Shown here: piece after piece, positions 1 to 6,662 of the stretch
How the letters are laid out: each line of letters starts with the position of its first letter
How positions within the stretch are numbered: position 1 is the first letter of the stretch
DNA from: JBHHYU01 sp046757725
GTDB taxonomy: Bacteria; Desulfobacterota; Binatia; UBA9968
Assembly (NCBI GenBank): GCA_046757725.1
Contig: JBHHYU010000051.1
Coordinates: forward strand, 1 to 21,666
Reading direction: 5' to 3'
Length of the DNA stretch: 21,666 nucleotides
The notes under the pieces: model-generated
Told to the model about the DNA's origin: nothing
The model's database searches: none
Seen by the model: the letters and a program-made list of their open reading frames with translations, nothing else
Made by a program: the position numbers and the translations under genes

Positions 1-53
1 TGTTAGGCACGCCGCCAGCGTTCGTTCTGAGCCAGGATCAAACTCTCCAGTTA
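1..53 (-). rRNA. 16S ribosomal RNA, 5' end (partial)
   Basis: Read on the minus strand, the first bases carry the near-universal bacterial 16S start (AGAGTTTGATCCTGGCTCAG), followed by AACGAACGCTGGCGGCGTGC, which is typical of Nitrospirota, NC10 and Deltaproteobacteria-like 16S genes. Only about 50 nt of the gene lie in the window and the rest continues beyond base 1. The exact mature 5' end is uncertain because the 10-mer TGGAGAGTTT occurs twice here (40-49 and 53-62). Confidence 0.95.
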
Positions 54-60
54 AACTCTC

Positions 61-85
61 CAATCCGCCTTTAGGCGTAGGATTG
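61..85 (-). other. Hairpin just upstream of 16S rRNA
   Basis: An inverted repeat with arms CAATCC and GGATTG, and an inner CGCC/GGCG stem with a TAAA loop, lies directly before the 16S start in the rRNA leader. It may be part of the processing or folding signal at the 16S 5' boundary. Seen directly; the role is inferred. Confidence 0.5.
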
Positions 86-140
86 ACTGAATAGCTTGAT
101 AGCTGTACCTCGCGGTTTTTTCGAGAACCCTAAACCGTCT

Positions 141-180
141 CACCCATATTGGGTGGTGCTACTATTTAGTTTTCAAAGAC
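141..180 (-). promoter_or_regulatory. rRNA leader antitermination-like signal (boxA-like plus hairpin)
   Basis: On the minus strand, 180-162 reads GTCTTTGAAAACTAAATAG, resembling the boxA-type element found in many rRNA leaders. It is followed by a small perfect hairpin at 155-141 (CACCC, loop AATAT, GGGTG). Element plus hairpin between promoter and 16S suggests a Nus-factor antitermination site. The assignment rests on resemblance and position only. Confidence 0.55.
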
Positions 181-212
181 CCACTGTCATACCTAAAAAT
201 AGGCAGACACAG

Positions 213-241
213 TATCTAGCTCAATCCTTCTATTATGTCAA
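213..241 (-). promoter_or_regulatory. rRNA operon promoter (sigma-70 type)
   Basis: A perfect TTGACA -35 box (minus strand, 241-236) is followed after 17 nt by TAGATA (218-213) as a weaker -10 box. Transcription would start near 206 and leave a leader of about 150 nt before the 16S gene. The -35 box shares bases with the TGA stop codon of tyrS, so promoter and gene end overlap. The -35 match is strong; the -10 is only 3/6. Confidence 0.6.
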
Positions 242-1467
242 GAGAAAGGTGGTCTCATGCCACCTTTTTTCTCACTTACCACTTGTACAATCCGAGTCTT
301 TCCTACTTTCACCACATGGTGGAACGTGGCCCGGAACTCGAAATTTACATCAGCTACGATCCGACCATCGACTTTCACTCCGCCTTGAGCAATGAGTCTT
401 TTAGCTTCACTCCTTGACCTCACGAACTGAAGGTCCACCAGGAGCTGACAGATCCCGATCCGTTCCGCAGGCAAAAAATGCTTTGGAATATTATTGGGAA
501 CAGACCTTTTTTGATACCGGGTCTCAAAATAATCCTTTGCTGATTCTGCCGCGGCTTGACCGTGAAACCGTGACACGATCTCATAGGCGAGTGATTTTTT
601 AAACTCCATAGGATGAACCGATCCGCTAGCAACCTGGTTGCGAACATTTTTGATTTCCTCCAGGTCCCTATCGCTCAATAATTCTGAGTAGCGCCACATC
701 GTTTCATCGGAGATGGACATAACCTTGCCATAAATTTCTTGGGAAGGCTCATTAATCCCAATATAATTATTGAGCGACTTACTCATCTTGTGCACCCCAT
801 CTAGCCCCTCAAGTAACGGCATAGTTAACACCACCTGTGGTTCCTGACCGTATTCCCGTTGGAGATCTCTACCGATGAGCAGATTGAAACGCTGGTCGGT
901 TCCCCCCAATTCAACATCAGCCCGGAGCGCTACGGAATCATATCCTTGAATTAAAGGATAAAGGAATTCGTGAATACTGATGGGCTGCTGTCCTTGGTAA
1001 CGCAGCTTAAAGTCTTCCCGCTCCAACATTCGGGCCACCGTATACTTGGCGCTCAATGCAAGAAGCGCCGCGGTGTCCATCTCCATGATCCACCGGCTAT
1101 TAAATACAATTTGGGTTTTCTCTGGGTCAAGAACCTTGAAGATCTGCTCTTTGTACGTTTCGGCGTTCTTCAGGACCTCCGAACGATCGAGTTGTTTGCG
1201 GGTCTCCGATCTCCCGGAAGGATCACCGATCATGCCCGTAAAATCTCCAATCAAAAAAATAATCTCGTGCCCTAAGTCTTGAAACTGCTTCATTTTCTGG
1301 ATGAGGACGGTATGACCTAGGTGAATATCCGGTGCTGTTGGGTCAAAACCGGCTTTAATACGCAGAGGCTTCCCTCGCTCCAGTTTTTTCCGAAGTTCTT
1401 CTTCGAGCAGGATCTCAACGGCCCCTCGTTTAATAACCTGCAATTGTTCTTGCGCCTTCAGCTTCAT
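238..1467 (-). CDS. tyrS: Tyrosyl-tRNA synthetase
   Basis: Charges tRNA-Tyr with tyrosine in the cytoplasm. The 409-residue protein has the class I Rossmann catalytic domain with the HIGH-type motif HLGH at residues 49-52 and a perfect KMSKS loop at 227-231. A tyrosine-binding GGTDQ segment is near 188-192, and a C-terminal S4 RNA-binding domain spans roughly 338-400. Length and motifs fit the TyrS/TyrZ family closely. The ATG start overlaps the ymdB stop (ATGA). AGGAGG directly abuts the start codon with no spacer, so translation is probably coupled to ymdB. The 3' end contains a terminator hairpin, and the stop codon forms part of the following rRNA -35 box. Confidence 0.97.
   Translation of the reverse strand: MKLKAQEQLQVIKRGAVEILLEEELRKKLERGKPLRIKAGFDPTAPDIHLGHTVLIQKMKQFQDLGHEIIFLIGDFTGMIGDPSGRSETRKQLDRSEVLKNAETYKEQIFKVLDPEKTQIVFNSRWIMEMDTAALLALSAKYTVARMLEREDFKLRYQGQQPISIHEFLYPLIQGYDSVALRADVELGGTDQRFNLLIGRDLQREYGQEPQVVLTMPLLEGLDGVHKMSKSLNNYIGINEPSQEIYGKVMSISDETMWRYSELLSDRDLEEIKNVRNQVASGSVHPMEFKKSLAYEIVSRFHGQAAAESAKDYFETRYQKRSVPNNIPKHFLPAERIGICQLLVDLQFVRSRSEAKRLIAQGGVKVDGRIVADVNFEFRATFHHVVKVGKTRIVQVVSEKKGGMRPPFS
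245..267 (-). terminator. Terminator at the end of tyrS
   Basis: A perfect 8-bp stem AAAGGTGG/CCACCTTT with a 7-nt loop lies within the last codons of tyrS. On the minus strand it is preceded by A residues and followed by TTTCTCTT. On the plus strand it is followed by six T, so it could work in both directions. It would insulate the tyrS operon from the rRNA promoter that starts immediately after it. Confidence 0.65.
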
Positions 1468-2261
1468 CCTCCTGACCTCTGCCAGGGAATACAGATACGC
1501 CGGATATCCCGTGCCTTGCCGGTGCGTTCATCCACCTCTAACACAACTCCCTGGAGAACTACGTTCTCCCCTGCAACATCAAATCTTTGCGGGAGTTGAC
1601 TCAAAAAACCCTCAATAACCGTCTCGCTCTTGATCCCAATCACCGAATCCAGAGGACCACACATCCCCAGGTCTGTAATATAGGCCGTACCCTTGGGAAG
1701 AATCCGTTCATCCGCAGTCTGAACGTGGGTATGGGTACCATAAACCACAGAGACCCTTCCATCCAGAAACCACCCCATCGCGTTTTTTTCTGAGGTTGCC
1801 TCCGCATGCATATCAACGATAACAACGGGAGAATAACTGCTGTGCTCTCCCAGGAGTTTATCAACACACCGAAAGGGATCATCGATGTTGCTCGGCATAA
1901 AAACCCTGCCCTGCAGATTGATGACCAAGGCACGGTGACCCCTTGAGTTTTGCCATTCACTCCATCCCTTACCCGGGGCTCCATCTGGGTAATTCGCGGG
2001 CCGGAGAAGATAGGCATGCTCTTCCAGATAGTTATAGATCTCTCTTTTCTTCCAGATGTGATTTCCGGATGTAAGAACATGCACACCGCAAGAGAAGAGT
2101 TCGTCCGCACTTTTGAGGTCAACGCCTAGCCCTCCTGCGGCATTCTCCGCATTGGCAATGACCAAGTCGATCCCCTCTTCATTTACAAAAGATGGAACCA
2201 GATCCCGTATAGCCCTTCGGCCGGGTCGACCCACCACATCTCCTAGGATTAAAATGCGCAT
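1464..2261 (-). CDS. ymdB: YmdB-type metallophosphoesterase (TIGR00282 family)
   Basis: Predicted cytoplasmic phosphodiesterase of the calcineurin-like fold. In Bacillus, YmdB is known to hydrolyse cyclic nucleotides and to affect biofilm and motility decisions. The visible metal-binding blocks, in order, are GDVVGRPGR near the N-terminus, NAENAAGG, SGNHIWKK, DMHAEATSEK and GTHTHVQTAD, all family-typical. I chose the ATG giving MRILILGDV (265 residues), because family members begin right at this strand. An in-frame start at 2306 would add 15 basic residues with no clear benefit. No strong ribosome site is visible for either. It lies 76 nt downstream of rny, the same rny-ymdB pairing known from Firmicutes, which suggests a link to RNA turnover. 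It overlaps tyrS by 4 nt. Confidence 0.9.
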   Translation of the reverse strand: MRILILGDVVGRPGRRAIRDLVPSFVNEEGIDLVIANAENAAGGLGVDLKSADELFSCGVHVLTSGNHIWKKREIYNYLEEHAYLLRPANYPDGAPGKGWSEWQNSRGHRALVINLQGRVFMPSNIDDPFRCVDKLLGEHSSYSPVVIVDMHAEATSEKNAMGWFLDGRVSVVYGTHTHVQTADERILPKGTAYITDLGMCGPLDSVIGIKSETVIEGFLSQLPQRFDVAGENVVLQGVVLEVDERTGKARDIRRICIPWQRSGG

Positions 2262-2337
2262 AACCATTCGTGCTCGTGCCCGTTTTTCGTGATCGATAAC
2301 GAACACATTTCATGGACCCGAGCGACATTCTCTTCAA

Positions 2338-3903
2338 TCACCGAGCATATTCTGTCGCGCGGACTTCACGAATCACGGTAACCTTGATTTGCCCCGGATA
2401 GGTCATTTCTCTCTCTATCCTATGGGCAATCTCTCGGGCCATAAGGTTAGCCTCCTCATCGGAGACTATGTCTTTCTCGACGATGATCCTGATTTCCCTC
2501 CCGGCTTGGACCGCATAAGACTTTTTCACCCCCTTGAATGAATTGGTAATGCGTTCGAGTTCTTCCAGGCGTCGCACATAGGTTTCGATCATCTCACGGC
2601 GTGCCCCGGGACGGGCACCTGACAAAGCGTCCGCAGCATCCACCAAAGGGGCCAAAATTGTTTCTGCCTTCACATCCTCGTGATGGGCAGCAATCGCATT
2701 GACAATTTTGGGAGACTCGCCATATTTCCGCGCCAATTCTGCCCCGATAATGGCATGGGACCCTTCAACTTCATGATCCACCGCCTTGCCTATATCGTGG
2801 AGCAACGCAGCACGCCGGGCTTGTTTCTCGTTCAGGCCTAATTCCGCCGCCATCACACCACAGATAAAAGCTGCCTCAATGGAATGCAAAAGCACATTTT
2901 GGGCATAACTATACCGGAACTTGAGCCTTCCCAGTAATTTAATCAGCTCCGGGTGTAACCCGTGTACCCCTACATCAAAAATAGCCTTCTGTCCGGCCTC
3001 TCGGATTGAATCATCTACTTCCTGCTCCGCCTTCCGTACGACTTCCTCAACCCTACCGGGGTGGATCCGCCCATCCGAGATAAGCTTTTCTAGCGAGAGC
3101 CGAGCAATTTCCCTCCGAACAGGGTTATGACCCGAGACAATTACGGATTCCGGGGTGTCATCGACAATGAGATCAATCCCTGTCGCCGCCTCTAGGGCTC
3201 GGATGTTACGTCCCTCACGGCCAATGATCCTCCCTTTCATTTCATCGTTCGGTAATGGCACCACGCTAATGGTGCGATCTGCAACAAAGTCACCTGCCAA
3301 TCTCTCGATTGCCAGGGCAATGATTTTTTGTCCCTTACGGGATGCCTCTTCTTTGGTTTCTTCCTCAATGACACGTATGCGTTTAGCCGATTCGTGCTTA
3401 GCTTGTTCCACCATCTGGTCAATCAGACTTCTTTTGGCCTCTTCTCTAGTCATCGCTGCCACTTGCTCTAATTGCTGCCTCGCTTCCTTGACAAGACGGT
3501 TATGCTCCGTCTCTTTCTCTTCAGCAGCCTGTTCTCTTGTCTTGAGCACCTCCTCTCGCCTTCCCAATTCCGCTTCTTGCTTCTCCCTTGCTTCCGCTCG
3601 CTTATCGATCGCTGCCTCCTTAGTAAGGAGCCGTTTTTCTAGGGCCTGGAGTTCTCTGCGTGCTTCTCGAACTTCTTTGTCGAAATCTATCTTGGCCTGT
3701 AATATGCCATCTCTAGCTCGAACCTCCCCTTCTTTTTTGATTGCAGTGGCGTCTTTTTTGGCCTCTTCAATAATAAGAGCGGCGGTACTTTGCGCTGTCT
3801 CTCTTTGGATTCGGCGTTGCTTCCTGCGCAGCGCCGAAAAACCCAAAATGAATAAAACCCCTAACAAGAACCCTATGACTCCAATCCACAAATTGAATTC
3901 CAA
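2338..3903 (-). CDS. rny: Ribonuclease Y
   Basis: Membrane-anchored endoribonuclease that initiates mRNA decay. Domains in order: an N-terminal transmembrane segment (about residues 5-25), a long charged coiled coil (about 30-200), a KH RNA-binding domain with IIGREGRNIR near 227-236, and an HD domain with LLHDIGKAVDHE near 367-378 and AAHHED near 405-410. This is the canonical RNase Y order and length (521 residues). I place the start at TTG 3903 because AAGGGGG lies 8 nt upstream. The in-frame TTG at 3927 lacks a ribosome site. It sits between fthC and ymdB, all on one strand. Confidence 0.95.
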   Translation of the reverse strand: MEFNLWIGVIGFLLGVLFILGFSALRRKQRRIQRETAQSTAALIIEEAKKDATAIKKEGEVRARDGILQAKIDFDKEVREARRELQALEKRLLTKEAAIDKRAEAREKQEAELGRREEVLKTREQAAEEKETEHNRLVKEARQQLEQVAAMTREEAKRSLIDQMVEQAKHESAKRIRVIEEETKEEASRKGQKIIALAIERLAGDFVADRTISVVPLPNDEMKGRIIGREGRNIRALEAATGIDLIVDDTPESVIVSGHNPVRREIARLSLEKLISDGRIHPGRVEEVVRKAEQEVDDSIREAGQKAIFDVGVHGLHPELIKLLGRLKFRYSYAQNVLLHSIEAAFICGVMAAELGLNEKQARRAALLHDIGKAVDHEVEGSHAIIGAELARKYGESPKIVNAIAAHHEDVKAETILAPLVDAADALSGARPGARREMIETYVRRLEELERITNSFKGVKKSYAVQAGREIRIIVEKDIVSDEEANLMAREIAHRIEREMTYPGQIKVTVIREVRATEYAR

Positions 3904-3953
3904 CGGCAACACCCCCTTTACAAACAAAATTTGGAAACCCGGCCTGATAAGAA

Positions 3954-4532
3954 TTAGACATTTTTACAGTCAATAATTCTTCTCTCGGTAACGATGTAAT
4001 GCACCTTTCGATCCCACCTCTCAACCGGTACCTTCCCCATAATCTGAAATTCATAGGCTAAGGCAATAAACCTCGGCTCCTTGCCAAACGACTCAAGGGC
4101 TCGGTCATACCAACCTTCTCCTCTCCCCAACCGGTTTCCCTGAAGATCAAAACCGAGCCCAGGCACAAAAACAACCAGCTGCTTTTGACCTTGCTTTGGC
4201 AGAAACTTCTCACCTGTTGGTTCGTGGATACCGTAGCGCCCGGTCTTGAAATCTTCAGCGGACGTGACCTGAATCAGATCCAGATTTTTTTCTATTCCAG
4301 GTCTAGGATAAAAAACTTTTTTCATCATCCTCAAAGCGTGATTGCGGATCTCCGCCGTCGCAACCTCGTTTCGAATCGGACTGTAAAGGGCGACTGAGGA
4401 AGAGACAAGATAGGGCGCAAACCGCAGAACCCGTTCTTGAATGAGGTGGCTCCAAAGAGAAAACTCGCCGGTAGAGAGAGACCCACGCTGGAGAAGGGCC
4501 ATTTCCCGTAATTGACGCTTTATATCCCTCAT
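3954..4532 (-). CDS. fthC: 5-formyltetrahydrofolate cyclo-ligase
   Basis: ATP-dependent conversion of 5-formyl-THF to 5,10-methenyl-THF in one-carbon metabolism. The 192-residue protein carries the family ATP/folate loop at residues 124-144 (PGLGFD, then RLGRGEGWYDR). SPIRNEV near 51-57 matches the substrate-binding N-terminal block. The ATG at 4532 is preferred because TGAGG lies about 6 nt upstream. A longer in-frame start at 4637 would add 35 residues not expected in the family. In many Proteobacteria this gene (ygfA) follows zapA and the 6S RNA gene, and the same order appears here. Confidence 0.93.
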   Translation of the reverse strand: MRDIKRQLREMALLQRGSLSTGEFSLWSHLIQERVLRFAPYLVSSSVALYSPIRNEVATAEIRNHALRMMKKVFYPRPGIEKNLDLIQVTSAEDFKTGRYGIHEPTGEKFLPKQGQKQLVVFVPGLGFDLQGNRLGRGEGWYDRALESFGKEPRFIALAYEFQIMGKVPVERWDRKVHYIVTERRIIDCKNV

Positions 4533-4846
4533 GTAAACCTCAGAAGGATAAGCCAGCGGATGGTGAAAAGAGAGATGCTTAAAACCAGGGGAGGGGAGGT
4601 GCGTGTTGAAGCCTGATCTAGTTGCCCGTGGAGTCAATCCCCATAAACTTGGTTCTCATAGAGGGAAATCACCGCCATCTACGACAATCGACGTTAGGGG
4701 ACACTTTATTCAAAATCTCCGAGCCATTTGGTTGAATTTCGCCAATTCTTATTTGAGCCAAAAGATACCAAAGTTGATAGATCAGACCCTTCCTGAAAAC
4801 CGACTCCCCCGCTCCTCATCTCTCCACCACCCCACCTTGATTCTGA
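4533..4846. other. Non-coding spacer between fthC and the 6S RNA candidate
   Basis: About 310 nt with no convincing gene. Open frames here are short, lack good starts and have no recognisable protein features. I saw no tRNA-like cloverleaf. The minus-strand side is probably transcribed as leader between the 6S RNA region and fthC. Confidence 0.5.
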
Positions 4847-5028
4847 CTTCCCCCGCTTTGTGCCGTGTCAATGGGTCAATTTGAACCTGGAATACCAGGT
4901 GGAGGCCATATTACCGCTTAAATCTTCCCCGCAGTTGAGGGCTTGACAGCCGCGGCAAGAGACAGCTTCCTTTTTCTCTTTGTTGGTTCTAAATTGCCAC
5001 CAGCGATCACGAACACAGCAGGGGAAAA
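4847..5028 (-). ncRNA. ssrS: 6S RNA candidate (RNA polymerase inhibitor)
   Basis: 6S RNA mimics an open promoter and sequesters sigma-70 RNA polymerase. The region lies between zapA and fthC, the classic ssrS position. The minus-strand transcript folds as a long closed rod. Bases 5028-5021 (TTTTCCCC) pair with 4854-4847 (GGGGGAAG), and 5020-5012 (TGCTGTGTT) pair with 4869-4861 (GACACGGCA). A small hairpin at 4900-4885 (ACCTGG, TATT, CCAGGT) sits where 6S RNAs often have one on the 3' side of the central bubble. The length between closing stems is 182 nt, close to the 184 nt of E. coli 6S RNA. Position, length and fold agree; no covariance-model search was possible. Confidence 0.75.
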
Positions 5029-5041
5029 CGATCACCTGCTT

Positions 5042-5071
5042 ATTTTAATCCTCCTCAGTTAAAGTGGTCGA
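5042..5071 (-). promoter_or_regulatory. Possible promoter of the 6S RNA candidate
   Basis: TAAAAT at 5047-5042 matches the -10 box in 5 of 6 bases and lies about 8 nt before the likely 5' end of the 6S RNA. A weak -35 candidate, TCGACC (5071-5066), is 18 nt upstream inside zapA. The -10 overlaps the zapA stop codon. Confidence 0.35.
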
Positions 5072-5323
5072 AAGCCTCTTTGAAAGATCATTCAACCGGT
5101 GTAACACCGCCTCATGCCGGTCTCTTAACCGGTGGTACTCATCCGCAATATTGAGTGCAGCCAACATGGTTGCATTAGGCTTGGCTAGGGACCTGGTTGT
5201 TTTCAATGCCTCCTGCATCTTTCCACTGACGTAATCTGCGACTTTAAAGATGTAGTTCTCTTCTGCATCGCTACTGATCGTGAACTTCTGCCCCATAATC
5301 TCCACATCAACAGCCTTTTTCAT
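5045..5323 (-). CDS. zapA: Cell division protein ZapA
   Basis: Small cytoplasmic protein that bundles FtsZ filaments at the division ring. The 92-residue sequence has the ZapA N-terminal beta part (VDVEIMGQKFTISSD), then VADYVSGKM, then a C-terminal helix with the hallmark ALNIADEYHRLR, ending in a coiled coil. Length fits the family. I chose the ATG at 5323, with the purine-rich GGAAGGGGAAG just upstream. A TTG one codon earlier (5326) is an alternative. It follows the ZapB-like gene by under 20 nt and its stop overlaps the putative 6S promoter. Confidence 0.92.
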   Translation of the reverse strand: MKKAVDVEIMGQKFTISSDAEENYIFKVADYVSGKMQEALKTTRSLAKPNATMLAALNIADEYHRLRDRHEAVLHRLNDLSKRLSTTLTEED

Positions 5324-5341
5324 CAAATCTTCCCCTTCCTC

Positions 5342-5584
5342 CTAAGGAAGACCTAGCTGATCGAAGTATCCCATAATTTTTTTTAATTTATCACGAATCT
5401 CGCTCCGCTCACGCTCATACTGGCGAATCTGACCTTGGAGTTGATGAGCTTCGCTCTCTTTTTGCGAGAGCCGCTTTTCTACAGAGGCTTTTTCTTGCCT
5501 CACGCCCTCATGCTTCGAGAGCAATTGGTTAATGCTGGCTTCTAGTTGTTCGAGATCGTCAATTGCCATGAACTGATAATGCAC
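5342..5584 (-). CDS. Small coiled-coil protein, ZapB-like
   Basis: An 80-residue, almost entirely coiled-coil protein with heptad-like Leu spacing from DLEQLEASINQLL through KLKKIMGYFDQL. Its size and position immediately before zapA recall ZapB, which binds ZapA and stabilises the division ring. Sequence identity to ZapB cannot be judged by eye, because such coiled coils are low in specificity. The GTG at 5584 (80 aa) or the ATG at 5569 (75 aa) could be the start. Neither has a clear ribosome site. With a strong promoter just upstream, the mRNA leader would be only about 8-25 nt. Its TAG stop overlaps the AGGAGG serving zapA. Confidence 0.75.
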   Translation of the reverse strand: MHYQFMAIDDLEQLEASINQLLSKHEGVRQEKASVEKRLSQKESEAHQLQGQIRQYERERSEIRDKLKKIMGYFDQLGLP

Positions 5585-5599
5585 GATACTTTGTATTTT

Positions 5600-5628
5600 A
5601 GTTTAATTTCAAGAACTTTCAATGTCAA
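5600..5628 (-). promoter_or_regulatory. Promoter of the zapB-like to tyrS operon
   Basis: A perfect TTGACA (minus strand, 5628-5623) is followed after exactly 17 nt by TAAACT (5605-5600, 4/6 match to TATAAT). The predicted start is near 5593, only about 9 nt before the GTG of the ZapB-like gene. No other promoter this good was noticed upstream of the following genes, so it may drive the whole minus-strand cluster. Confidence 0.65.
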
Positions 5629-5734
5629 GTTGAATCTTCACTCCCGAGATAGTTGAAACCGTTTCTAAAAGTCTGTCCCAAACTAAATTTGCAACTTCAC
5701 CGTCAGCGAAAGAATAGCCCTCGGCGGAAAGAGG

Positions 5735-5762
5735 TTGTCATCACCTGAAAACATTGTAAAAT
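5735..5762 (+). promoter_or_regulatory. Promoter of the secreted Arg/His-rich protein gene
   Basis: TTGTCA (5735-5740, 5/6) and TAAAAT (5757-5762, 5/6) are separated by 16 nt. Transcription would start near 5769 and give a leader of about 187 nt before the ATG at 5956. It is divergent from the zapB-like promoter, about 107 nt apart. Confidence 0.6.
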
Positions 5763-5768
5763 AGTGGT

Positions 5769-5955
5769 GGGCTCTTATCATGACTTGCTCATCAGTTCTC
5801 TACATATGGAAATTTTGTCCGGTTTTTCAGGAACAGGCCGAAGGGCCTAATCCGACGTTGTAGGTCCTAGGCCCACTTGGGGTAAACCAATTAGCCATCC
5901 AGCCGTCTAACGGTTTAAAGGCACTAGGAGGCCTTAACTGAAAAAGGAGGGTTTT
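5769..5955 (+). promoter_or_regulatory. Long structured mRNA leader with competing hairpins
   Basis: The leader holds at least two mutually exclusive stems: AGGCC/GGCCT (5835-5839 with 5844-5848, loop GAAG) and GGGCCTA/TAGGCCC (5843-5849 with 5868-5874). Further hairpins are CCGT/ACGG around 5903-5913 and AAGGC/GCCTT just before the ribosome site AAAAAGGAGGG. Competing stems are typical of riboswitches or attenuators, but the sequence does not match any riboswitch class I can recall. GGAAC near 5830 also resembles an ECF -35 element. Confidence 0.4.
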
Positions 5956-6570
5956 ATGGATGGATTTAGGAAATTGATTTGGGCAAGCTTCATTGCCTCC
6001 TCTCTCTTGGTTTTTGGGGGTTCAGCCCTAGCCGCACCGCGGTCCGGGAGATCCCACCAGAGATTCAACCATCATTTTCGTGCGCGGCAACATGCCTACC
6101 ACCAACATCATTACCGGCAATCGCACAGGATGCGACACTATCGGCATGATATTCGAAACCACCGCAGACAGATCCGGGCCGATCGGCGAGAGTTCCGTGG
6201 CGATAGGCGGGGGCTGTATCGCCGACACTTGCGCAGAGCTAGGCACCGCAGGCACTTTTTTAGACATCACTTCAGACATCACCGTAGACAAATCCGGGCC
6301 GACCGGCGAGAGTTCCGTGGCGATAGGCGGGAGCTAAAAAGGGACCGTAGAGAACGACGGAGAGATAGACGTGAACTACGCAGGGACCGCCGTAACGGGT
6401 CTAGCATGAGGGAAATTGTACGGGATCGTAACGAGATGATGAGGGATGCAAGAGAAAGATTCCGGGATCGAATGGAGGGCTTCCGAGACCAGCGCCGGCT
6501 CCAAAGGGATCGTCGCAGATTCAGGCGGGGCCAACAGGATCCGGAAGAGAGTCTTAGCGACAACAGTTGA
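5956..6570 (+). CDS. Secreted Arg/His-rich repeat protein, function unknown
   Basis: Not a family I recognise. The 204-residue product has a clear Sec signal peptide, with likely cleavage after SALA near residue 26. The mature part is extraordinarily rich in Arg, His and Asp/Glu. Residues 31-110 are His/Arg-rich and could bind metal or polyanions. Residues 109-195 consist of DRRE-type repeats likely to form a charged helix. The 17-residue segment HRRQIRADRREFRGDRR occurs twice, exactly 40 residues apart (69-85 and 109-125). The start is well supported by AAAGGAGGG 6 nt upstream. It precedes the sigma factor gene and shares composition with the exported proteins downstream, suggesting a common role or regulon. 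It probably acts in the periplasm or outside the cell. Confidence 0.8.
   Translation: MDGFRKLIWASFIASSLLVFGGSALAAPRSGRSHQRFNHHFRARQHAYHQHHYRQSHRMRHYRHDIRNHRRQIRADRREFRGDRRGLYRRHLRRARHRRHFFRHHFRHHRRQIRADRREFRGDRRELKRDRRERRRDRRELRRDRRNGSSMREIVRDRNEMMRDARERFRDRMEGFRDQRRLQRDRRRFRRGQQDPEESLSDNS
6160..6330 (+). repeat. Internal coding duplication, period 120 nt
   Basis: Two nearly identical stretches at about 6160-6210 and 6280-6330 encode the same 17 residues, starting 120 nt apart. The shared DNA word GGCGAGAGTTCCGTGGCGAT in both copies shows recent duplication or strong conservation at the DNA level. Confidence 0.8.
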
Positions 6571-6577
6571 TCTAAAT

Positions 6578-6624
6578 CCCAACAGCAGGACTATTGCCGG
6601 TAGATCCGGCACAGTCCTGCTGGG
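6578..6624 (+). other. Inverted repeat between the Arg/His-rich gene and the sigma factor gene
   Basis: AGCAGGACT (6584-6592) pairs perfectly with AGTCCTGCT (6613-6621). A nested CCGG/CCGG stem lies inside the loop, and CCCA/TGGG can extend the outside. A T run follows only after about 13 nt, so it is not a textbook terminator. It could attenuate readthrough, stabilise the upstream mRNA 3' end, or bind a protein. Confidence 0.55.
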
Positions 6625-6662
6625 CTCATCCTCTTGTTTTTACAGGCCTAACTGATTTTTCC

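Noticed and set aside
3155..3976. A 273-codon open frame on the plus strand opposite rny
   Set aside because: It is a Ser/Ala-rich antisense shadow of the rny coiled coil, with no ribosome site or domain. RNase Y on the minus strand explains the region fully.
4603..4884. A 93-codon plus-strand frame in the fthC-6S spacer
   Set aside because: TTG start without a ribosome site, no protein features, and it overlaps the 6S RNA candidate on the other strand.
4881..4900. tRNA T-arm-like word GGTTCAAAT
   Set aside because: No acceptor, D or anticodon arms fit around it; it belongs to the 6S RNA fold.
5831..5912. c-di-GMP-I riboswitch
   Set aside because: Words such as GGTAAACC and GGCCTAA recall it, but the order of conserved blocks and the GACGCAAAGCC-type core are absent. 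Kept only as an unclassified structured leader.
6080..6337. An 85-codon overlapping plus-strand frame in the Arg/His-rich gene
   Set aside because: It arises from the same internal DNA repeat read in another frame, with no ribosome site; the signal-peptide frame is better supported.
6578..6650. Rho-independent terminator before the sigma gene
   Set aside because: The stem is good but the T run begins about 13 nt later, too far for a standard terminator; recorded as an inverted repeat.
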